Assembly: GCA_946487985.1 (NCBI GenBank) | Contig: CAMLUY010000050.1 | Location: 1 to 7,391, forward strand | Origin: an uncultured Clostridia bacterium | Lineage (GTDB): Bacteria > Bacillota > Clostridia > Christensenellales > UBA1242 | Length of the DNA: 7,391 nucleotides | Direction: 5' to 3' | In this document: piece by piece, positions 1 through 4,265 of the stretch | How the letters are laid out: every line of letters starts with the position of its first letter | Position numbering within the stretch: the first letter of the stretch is position 1 | Notes under the pieces: generated by a model | The model's input: only the letters and a program-made list of their open reading frames with translations | Told to the model about the DNA's origin: nothing | The model's database searches: none | Program-made: the position numbers and the translations under genes

Positions 1-2088
1 CCCGCAAACAGCAAAGTCAACTTCGCGCGTATAGATATTTGCCGCTGTCAGCTTCACTTTTATTCTGTCGCCAACTGAGAACGACATGCGCTGGCCTTTC
101 AGTTTGAGTTGCTTTTCAAAAAGCAGGAAGCCGTCATCTGGCAGGTCTTCAATCTTGATTAGTCCCTCAACCGTATTTGGCAGTTCCACAAACACGCCAA
201 AGTTTGTTACGCTTGAAATGACGCCTTCAAATTCCTGCCCAACTTTGTCGCGCATGAGATATGCCTTCCACAAGTCGTCTACTTCGCGTTCGGCTTTATC
301 GGCATTCTTTTCTGTGATTGACGCCTGCTCGCCTGCTTCAAAGGTAAAGTTGTCAAGTTCGGCAAGGCGAATTCCATCAAACTTGCCATTGCAGTGAATG
401 AACTCTTTGATTATTCTGTGGATGGTCAGGTCGGGATAGCGCCTGATTGGCGATGTGAAGTGGCAGTAAAATTTAAGAGCAAGTCCGAAGTGTCCAAGGC
501 ACTGGTTTGTATATCTAGCCTTTTGCATTGAGCGCAAAATCACCTTGTTCACTGTTTCAGTGAAGGGCTTGTTGCTGACAAGCTGGATTATCTGCTGATA
601 ATACTCTGGTGTAATGTTTTGCGGCAGTGCTGGCGGGTTCACGCCCAAACCTTTCAAATAGTCATTGATGTTGATGACTTTTTCTTTGCGCGGCGGCTCG
701 TGAACACGATAGACAAAAGGTATTTCACGGTCACAGAAGTCTTTGGCAACCACCTGGTTAGCAAGCACCATGAAGTCCTCAATCAGGCGATGGGCATCAT
801 TGCGCTCTCGTCTGTCAAAGCCGATGGCTATGCCATTGTCATTGAAAACAAATTGAACTTCTGGGATTTCAAAGTCGAGTGACCCAGCAGCAAGGCGCTT
901 TTGTTGAAGTTTTTTTGAAAGCTCGTGCATTATTTTTAGCTGCTCTTTGACTTTTGTTGTCTTTTCGTCGGCAGGCTGGTCGCACAAAATCTTGTTGACT
1001 TCGGTATAGTTGAGCCGTCCGCAGCTTTTGATTACGCTTTCGCGAAGCTCGTGTGATTTTACATTGCCGTCTTTATCTAGACGGATTATGCATGAAAGGG
1101 TCAGTCGTTCAACGCCTTCGTTCAGTGAGCAGATGCCATTTGAAAGCTCTTTTGGCAGCATTGGCAGTACTGAGGTTGGGAAATATACGCTTGTGCCTCG
1201 CGAAAATGCTTCTTCGTCAATAACAGAGCCTTGCGGCACATACTCGCCTACGTCTGCAATATGCACACCAAGCAGATAGCCTTCATCGGTTCTTTCGATA
1301 GACACTGCGTCGTCAAGGTCTTTTGCGTCAAGGCCGTCGATGGTAAAGATTGTTTCATTGGTCAGGTCAAGTCTGCCTGCTTTTTGAGCTGGCGAAACCT
1401 CTTGCGAGATGTTTTTCGCAGCGGACACCACTTCTGAGGAAAAAGTTTCGTAAAGTTGATGGTCACGAATGATGGCAAGTTCGCAGGCTTTAATGTCATC
1501 GCTTTTGCCAAGGACTTCTTCGACTATGGCATTGAAGCTGCTTTTGGTGCGAACAATGCTAACGACCACCCTGTCATTTTCAGCGGCTTTGACGCCCCCT
1601 TTAATAAGTTTCAGTTTGAATGGTATGTGGTTGTTGTCTGGCTCGACAAAAAGGTTGCCGCCAATTCTGCATACAACACCGGCAAGACGAGGAAGTGGCT
1701 TGTAAATTGATACGATTTGGCCATCACTGCCCTCGTCCGATTGGGAAAGAACTTTGACGATGACTCCGTCGCCGTCTATTGCGCCGTTTTGCATGTTGGC
1801 AGGAATAAAAATATCCTCTTTGTCAGAGTCGTCGATTTCACAAAAGCCAAAGCCCTTTGCGTTGCCAATGAATCTGCCTTTGTAGTAGCCGTTCGATGGA
1901 ATAGGAATAAACTTGCCCTTTGACACTTCAAAAATTTGTCCGTCTTTTTGAAGCTTTTTGAAGTCGGCGCGGACCTCATCAATAGGGATGTCGTAGGTAC
2001 TTGATAAAAAAGAAAAAAGATTGTCTAACCTGTGAAAGGATAAACCATCTTTTGAAAGAAATTCTTTGATTTTACTGAGCGCCTGCAC
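1..2088 (-). CDS. rnr: Ribonuclease R (RNase II/RNB family 3'-5' exoribonuclease), C-terminus cut by window edge
   Basis: A hydrolytic, processive 3'-5' exoribonuclease that degrades structured RNA in the cytoplasm. The 696 visible codons contain an N-terminal winged-helix domain (about residues 1-63), two cold-shock-like RNA-binding domains (about 67-200), the RNB catalytic domain (about 240-560) and most of an S1 domain (about 616-696, with GVISSVTNFGVFVELP). The catalytic motif TIDGLDAKDLDDAV (249-262) supplies the four metal-binding aspartates D251, D257, D259 and D260. The second RNB signature HFTSPIRRYPDL lies at 543-554. Only the last part of the S1 domain and any basic tail are missing. 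The start is a GTG directly after the secG stop codon. It has an AGGTG Shine-Dalgarno at 2094-2098 with 5-nt spacing, and no ATG or TTG occurs early in the frame. The domain order and the secG neighbour make RNase R a firm call over RNase II. Confidence 0.96.
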   Translation of the reverse strand, partial: MQALSKIKEFLSKDGLSFHRLDNLFSFLSSTYDIPIDEVRADFKKLQKDGQIFEVSKGKFIPIPSNGYYKGRFIGNAKGFGFCEIDDSDKEDIFIPANMQNGAIDGDGVIVKVLSQSDEGSDGQIVSIYKPLPRLAGVVCRIGGNLFVEPDNNHIPFKLKLIKGGVKAAENDRVVVSIVRTKSSFNAIVEEVLGKSDDIKACELAIIRDHQLYETFSSEVVSAAKNISQEVSPAQKAGRLDLTNETIFTIDGLDAKDLDDAVSIERTDEGYLLGVHIADVGEYVPQGSVIDEEAFSRGTSVYFPTSVLPMLPKELSNGICSLNEGVERLTLSCIIRLDKDGNVKSHELRESVIKSCGRLNYTEVNKILCDQPADEKTTKVKEQLKIMHELSKKLQQKRLAAGSLDFEIPEVQFVFNDNGIAIGFDRRERNDAHRLIEDFMVLANQVVAKDFCDREIPFVYRVHEPPRKEKVININDYLKGLGVNPPALPQNITPEYYQQIIQLVSNKPFTETVNKVILRSMQKARYTNQCLGHFGLALKFYCHFTSPIRRYPDLTIHRIIKEFIHCNGKFDGIRLAELDNFTFEAGEQASITEKNADKAEREVDDLWKAYLMRDKVGQEFEGVISSVTNFGVFVELPNTVEGLIKIEDLPDDGFLLFEKQLKLKGQRMSFSVGDRIKVKLTAANIYTREVDFAVCG

Positions 2089-2406
2089 TTACACACCTGC
2101 AATAAGTTCGCTGACGAAGAACAAAATAATGCATACGAAGATTATTACAGCCATACTGATTGATATTCTTTTCAATATGCTGTCACGTGATGCGCCTTTG
2201 TTTTGCGAATAATAGCTTTCTTGGGTTGCGCCTGTGAATGCGTCAAGACTTTTTGAGGAGTCGTTTGACTGCATCAGTGTTGTAATAGTCAGTACAATGG
2301 CAGCAGCAATGATTATTCCAAAAAGCACATAACGGAAAATAGGCAAAAAGGTTGTCCAAAAATCGCCGACAAGTTGGTCATCAAGAAGAGTTGAAATATT
2401 AAACAT
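2089..2406 (-). CDS. secG: Protein translocase subunit SecG
   Basis: A small integral membrane subunit of the SecYEG channel that stimulates SecA-driven protein export. The 105 residues show the family pattern: TM1 at about 25-45, a polar cytoplasmic loop beginning LMQSNDSSKSLDAFTG (44-59) and continuing to the basic ILKRIS (77-82), and TM2 at about 82-103. The loop corresponds to the conserved SecG segment that usually reads LLQ-S-GGL-AFGG. About 24 residues precede TM1, longer than in E. coli SecG but not unusual for Gram-positives. ATG follows AAAGGAG by 7 nt, and this ribosome binding site overlaps the stop of the upstream 77-residue gene (13-nt gap). Downstream, the TAA is followed with no gap by the rnr GTG in the same frame, which suggests translational coupling. 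The secG-rnr order is common in Firmicutes and supports both calls. Confidence 0.9.
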   Translation of the reverse strand: MFNISTLLDDQLVGDFWTTFLPIFRYVLFGIIIAAAIVLTITTLMQSNDSSKSLDAFTGATQESYYSQNKGASRDSILKRISISMAVIIFVCIILFFVSELIAGV

Positions 2407-2419
2407 AGCTTTGCTCCTT

Positions 2420-2653
2420 TTATATTATGCAACAGAACCAAATTGTGAAAAGTAGAAATACAATCATGAAAAATAATTGACCCCACTTGAAAACAATCTT
2501 TTTCTTGTTTATTGATGCGCGTAAGACATTTTGCATTAAATAAAGCGTCATGCCTGCAAAGACGACAATCAGGACAATCATCCATGTTTGTCCAAGGCCG
2601 TCGCGGATTGCTCTGCCCCAATCATCAAACCAATTACAAATTAAGCTGTTCAT
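2420..2653 (-). CDS. Small two-helix membrane protein upstream of secG, function unknown
   Basis: I do not recognise this 77-residue protein. It has an acidic, aromatic N-terminus (MNSLICNWFDDWGRAIRDG, residues 1-19), TM1 at about 24-41, a basic loop (NKKKIVFK, 49-56) and TM2 at about 58-77 ending at the C-terminus with FCCII. By the positive-inside rule the KKK loop faces the cytoplasm and both ends face outward, the topology known for SecG. It is the first gene of the secG-rnr transcript, 13 nt from secG. AAAGGA (2660-2665) lies 6 nt before the ATG, and two promoters lie just upstream. The short spacing, ribosome binding site and coherent hydrophobicity argue for a real gene. A role next to the Sec translocon is inference only. 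It could instead be an unrelated lineage-specific membrane peptide. Confidence 0.78.
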   Translation of the reverse strand: MNSLICNWFDDWGRAIRDGLGQTWMIVLIVVFAGMTLYLMQNVLRASINKKKIVFKWGQLFFMIVFLLFTIWFCCII

Positions 2654-2690
2654 ATTGCATCCTTTTATCGAAATTTACCTTATGAGCAAT

Positions 2691-2719
2691 ATTATATCAC
2701 AATATTTGCAAAATTTCAA
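2691..2719 (-). promoter_or_regulatory. Proximal promoter P2 of the 77-aa gene/secG/rnr operon
   Basis: On the minus strand there is a -35 TTGAAA (2714-2719), a 17-nt spacer and a perfect -10 TATAAT (2691-2696) preceded by TGA, i.e. an extended -10. The predicted start is near 2684, giving a leader of about 30 nt that contains the Shine-Dalgarno. This is a near-consensus SigA-type site placed correctly for the operon. Confidence 0.8.
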
Positions 2720-2755
2720 GATGATTTGCGCCGAGAAATCATATTTACCATTTAA

Positions 2756-2783
2756 ATTATATACATTTTTGACTTTTAGTCAA
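2756..2783 (-). promoter_or_regulatory. Distal promoter P1 of the 77-aa gene/secG/rnr operon
   Basis: On the minus strand there is a -35 TTGACT (2778-2783), a 16-nt spacer and a perfect -10 TATAAT (2756-2761). The predicted start is near 2749, giving a leader of about 95 nt that runs through P2. The -35 box forms one arm of the palindrome at 2768-2784, so this promoter could be repressible while P2 is constitutive. Confidence 0.7.
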
Positions 2784-2784
2784 A
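2768..2784. promoter_or_regulatory. Operator-like 17-bp palindrome overlapping the P1 -35 box
   Basis: TTTGACT-TTT-AGTCAAA is a perfect inverted repeat with 7-bp arms and a 3-bp centre. One arm contains the P1 -35 hexamer and the other lies in the P1 spacer, a typical position for a dimeric repressor site. I cannot assign it to a known regulator. Part of the symmetry may be coincidental, because TTGAC is also the -35 consensus. Confidence 0.45.
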
Positions 2785-2859
2785 TGTTTATTGGCCTTTT
2801 GGTGAAATTTTTGAATATATTTGAAATTTTCAACCTTATTCGAGCGAAACGGCATGACT

Positions 2860-2905
2860 GCGGCGACAAAAATACTTGGCCGTCAGAAAGCGCAAAAGTC
2901 GCCGC
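2860..2905. repeat. GC-rich inverted repeat in the 2654-2955 intergenic region
   Basis: GCGGCGAC (2860-2867) is the exact reverse complement of GTCGCCGC (2898-2905), with 30 nt between. The second arm is also part of CAAAAGTCGCC (2893-2903), which pairs perfectly over 11 bp with GGCGACTTTTG (2931-2941). The arms therefore offer competing folds. The segment 2842-2935 is much more GC-rich than its AT-rich surroundings and carries no convincing ORF. It could be a structured RNA or duplicated terminator debris. I see nothing else in the rest of this intergenic stretch apart from the promoters and terminator listed separately. Confidence 0.5.
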
Positions 2906-2911
2906 GCATAG

Positions 2912-2940
2912 AAAAAAGCCGCCCCAAAAAGGCGACTTTT
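2912..2940 (-). terminator. Rho-independent terminator after the 74-residue gene
   Basis: On the minus strand AAAAGTCGCC (2931-2940) pairs with GGCGGCTTTT across a 7-nt loop, with one G-U pair, and the 3' arm ends in a run of six T (2912-2917). It begins 15 nt after the stop codon at 2956. It separates the SIMPL/74-residue transcript from the secG operon promoters. On the plus strand the same stem has one C-A mismatch and a poorer tail, so it mainly serves the minus strand. Confidence 0.8.
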
Positions 2941-2955
2941 GTTTGACCATATCGA

Positions 2956-3180
2956 TTAAACGTTCAACAAACGCCAAATGCGGCCGTTCACGATCATCAT
3001 TACAAGGTCAACAATCCAGATGATATTCCAGCCCAGCAAAATACGAAGCAGCGCTGCAACAATCTTGCCTTCTGTCAATCTTGTGATGAAGCCGCAAATA
3101 AGGGCTGTCACTGGAATGATTGCAAGAATAATACTGAGCACTCTGCTAAGTCCAAAATAATCTTTTCCTGTTTTTGCCAT
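2956..3180 (-). CDS. Conserved-looking small two-helix membrane protein, function unknown
   Basis: A 74-residue protein with a short polar N-terminus (MAKTGKDYFGLSR), TM1 at about 14-33 containing a proline (ILAIIPVTALICG), a charged turn (TRLTEGK, 33-39) and TM2 at about 40-64, followed by NGRIWRLLNV. The balanced pattern of charges, glycines and tryptophans looks like a selected protein rather than a chance ORF, but I cannot name a family. The ATG has a strong ribosome binding site, AGGAGG (3186-3191) with 5-nt spacing. It lies 74 nt after the SIMPL gene on the same strand with no terminator between. It may be cotranscribed with that gene or expressed from its own promoter at 3198-3226. A clear terminator follows. 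Confidence 0.8.
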   Translation of the reverse strand: MAKTGKDYFGLSRVLSIILAIIPVTALICGFITRLTEGKIVAALLRILLGWNIIWIVDLVMMIVNGRIWRLLNV

Positions 3181-3197
3181 TTCCCCCTCCTGTTTTT

Positions 3198-3226
3198 ATT
3201 ATATATTATCTTAAAAATTATATCAA
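3198..3226 (-). promoter_or_regulatory. Candidate promoter of the 74-residue membrane protein gene
   Basis: On the minus strand TTGATA (3221-3226) is followed by a 17-nt spacer and TATAAT (3198-3203). The predicted start near 3191 would put the Shine-Dalgarno almost at the 5' end. An alternative is the overlapping extended -10 TGATATAAT at 3217-3225, which lacks a good -35 but starts near 3210 and leaves a more normal leader. I cannot tell which is used. Confidence 0.55.
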
Positions 3227-3254
3227 TCGATTTTTGCCTTTTTATGAAGAAATT

Positions 3255-3902
3255 TTAATCGTCAATTTCCCACTCCATGGTTACATTTGCTTCAAACTGA
3301 ATATTATCAACGTTTATAGTATTAAAAGCACCGTCATATACAGTCGAACGCTCAAGTTCAATAGCCTTTGGCCTTGCGATGTTGATTTGGCTGAAACTAT
3401 GGTCGATGCGAACGATTTCACCAAGCTTTACGCCAGATGCCGAAGAGATGATTTCTGCCTGGCTTTGCGCATCAATCACTGCATTTTTGAGAGCCTGCCC
3501 TTTTGCTGCCGTCTGGTCCTTTACTGTGAAATTGATTTCAAAGACTGGCTCTGACTGGCTGTCTGTGATTGCCACAAGGCATTTTGAAAGAAGGTCTTTG
3601 TCAAAATCTATAGTCACTTCAAGCTGATGCAAAACTTCATATTTGTCAAACACATATTTGCTTTCATCGTTTTGCTTGATGTACTTATTCTTGACAGCAA
3701 CATCAAACGCCTTGGTAAAAATTGTCTCTTCCAAAACGCCGGCTTTAACAAGGCTGTCTTTTAGAGACATCACTGCACTGTCAGCATTTTGCATTGCCGT
3801 CAAATAGTCTGGGCTGCCCTTTTTTATTGTGATTGAAATCACTACCGCGTCAGGCTTGCAAAGGGCGCAGCCATTTCCTGTAATTCTGAGTATTTTATCC
3901 AT
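3255..3902 (-). CDS. SIMPL domain (DUF541/YggE-like) protein without signal peptide
   Basis: A 215-residue protein of the SIMPL family, whose members form oligomeric assemblies of poorly defined role (E. coli YggE is linked to oxidative stress). The typical opening strand ITGNG...KPDAVVISITI is at 7-25. The family helix and strand AVIDAQSQAEIISSASGVKL and GEIVRI lie at 141-166. Nearly the whole length is occupied by the domain. Unlike most relatives it begins directly with MDKILRITG and has no signal peptide or membrane anchor, so it is probably cytoplasmic. The residues before KPD form a CxxC (GCALC, C12 and C15), which I do not regard as standard. The start is supported by AGGAGG 4 nt before the ATG. 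It is the first gene of a possible two-gene unit with the 74-residue membrane protein. The biochemical function is unknown. Confidence 0.85.
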   Translation of the reverse strand: MDKILRITGNGCALCKPDAVVISITIKKGSPDYLTAMQNADSAVMSLKDSLVKAGVLEETIFTKAFDVAVKNKYIKQNDESKYVFDKYEVLHQLEVTIDFDKDLLSKCLVAITDSQSEPVFEINFTVKDQTAAKGQALKNAVIDAQSQAEIISSASGVKLGEIVRIDHSFSQINIARPKAIELERSTVYDGAFNTINVDNIQFEANVTMEWEIDD

Positions 3903-3928
3903 AACACCTCCTTATTGATGTTATTGAT

Positions 3929-3956
3929 AGTATAGCGTAACGCACAAGTTTTTCAA
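3929..3956 (-). promoter_or_regulatory. Promoter of the SIMPL gene
   Basis: On the minus strand there is a -35 TTGAAA (3951-3956), a 16-nt spacer and a -10 TATACT (3929-3934). The predicted start near 3922 leaves a leader of about 20 nt ending in the AGGAGGTG ribosome binding site. It is divergent from the tRNA promoter. Confidence 0.65.
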
Positions 3957-3973
3957 ACATTTTTAAATTTTAT

Positions 3974-4002
3974 TTGTAAAATTTATTAAATTATGGTAAA
4001 AT
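3974..4002 (+). promoter_or_regulatory. Promoter of tRNA-Gly
   Basis: A -35 TTGTAA (3974-3979), a 17-nt spacer and a -10 TAAAAT (3997-4002) preceded by TGG, which makes an extended -10. The expected start near 4009 gives a 15-nt 5' leader for RNase P removal. The stretch is AT-rich, so a chance match is possible, but the placement is right. Confidence 0.6.
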
Positions 4003-4023
4003 TTACTCATAAAATATCAATAT

Positions 4024-4097
4024 GCAGGTATAATTTAGTGGTAAAATGTGCGCTTCCCAAGCGCAATTCGCGGGTCCGATTCCCGCTACCTGCTCCA
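4024..4097 (+). tRNA. tRNA-Gly, anticodon CCC (reads GGG), CCA encoded
   Basis: A complete 74-nt cloverleaf including CCA. The acceptor GCAGGTA pairs perfectly with TACCTGC, the discriminator is T73 (usual for bacterial glycine tRNA), and the encoded CCA follows. The anticodon stem TGCGC/GCGCA encloses TTCCCAA, giving anticodon CCC. The T-stem GCGGG/CCCGC encloses TCCGATT. The D-stem ATTT/AAAT has only A-U pairs, including A10-U25 where G10 is usual. The D-loop AGTGGTA keeps G18-G19. The T-loop has C at position 55 instead of the nearly universal U55 (pseudouridine). It is a single-gene unit with its own promoter and terminator, between two minus-strand genes. Confidence 0.95.
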
Positions 4098-4102
4098 CAA
4101 AG

Positions 4103-4132
4103 ACGCACCACAAAAAATGGTGCGTTTTATTT
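4103..4132 (+). terminator. Rho-independent terminator of tRNA-Gly
   Basis: ACGCACCA (4103-4110) and TGGTGCGT (4118-4125) form a perfect 8-bp stem with a CAAAAAA loop, followed by TTTTATTT. It begins 6 nt after the tRNA 3' end. The 3' tail on the minus strand is poor, so it serves the tRNA. The rest of 4133-4242 is AT-rich and shows no gene. Confidence 0.88.
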
Positions 4133-4242
4133 GTTATATAAATTGTGAAATAAATTGATTTAACAGCTTAAAAAGCGGTAAAAAATGGTGTTTTTTAGTC
4201 AAATTTTGTAATGATTGTGCAAAAAGAAGATATTTAAACCTT

Positions 4243-4265
4243 GTAACAGTTTACTCCACTGTTAC
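4243..4265 (-). repeat. Hairpin enclosing the glmS stop codon
   Basis: On the minus strand GTAACAGT (4258-4265), a 7-nt loop GGAGTAA and ACTGTTAC (4243-4250) form a perfect 8-bp stem whose loop holds the glmS TAA. The 5' arm is coding (end of the SVTVE tail). No T-run follows directly (AAGGTTTAAATATC), so it is a weak terminator at best. It could act as a 3'-end stabiliser or be chance. No better glmS terminator is visible before the tRNA unit. Confidence 0.45.

Noticed and set aside
86..1923. Several plus-strand ORFs of 68-103 codons
   Set aside because: All are antisense shadows of rnr, which has complete domain similarity in its own frame.
2780..2977. 65-codon minus-strand ORF overlapping the end of the 74-residue gene
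   Set aside because: It runs through the terminator and the GC-rich repeats, has no ribosome binding site that I can see, and shows no coherent protein pattern.
2550..3023. 157-codon plus-strand ORF across the intergenic region
   Set aside because: It is antisense to the start of the 77-residue gene and the end of the 74-residue gene, crosses two promoters and a terminator, and has no ribosome binding site or recognisable domain.
4160..4200. Possible AT-rich terminator for glmS (A-run, CACCA, T-run on the minus strand)
   Set aside because: The stem would be only A-T pairs with no GC core, too weak to call.
4193..4204. TTTTAGTCAAAT, identical to part of the palindrome at 2774-2785
   Set aside because: Only a half-site is present, with no -10 at the right distance, and a 12-nt AT-rich match in 7.4 kb is expected by chance.
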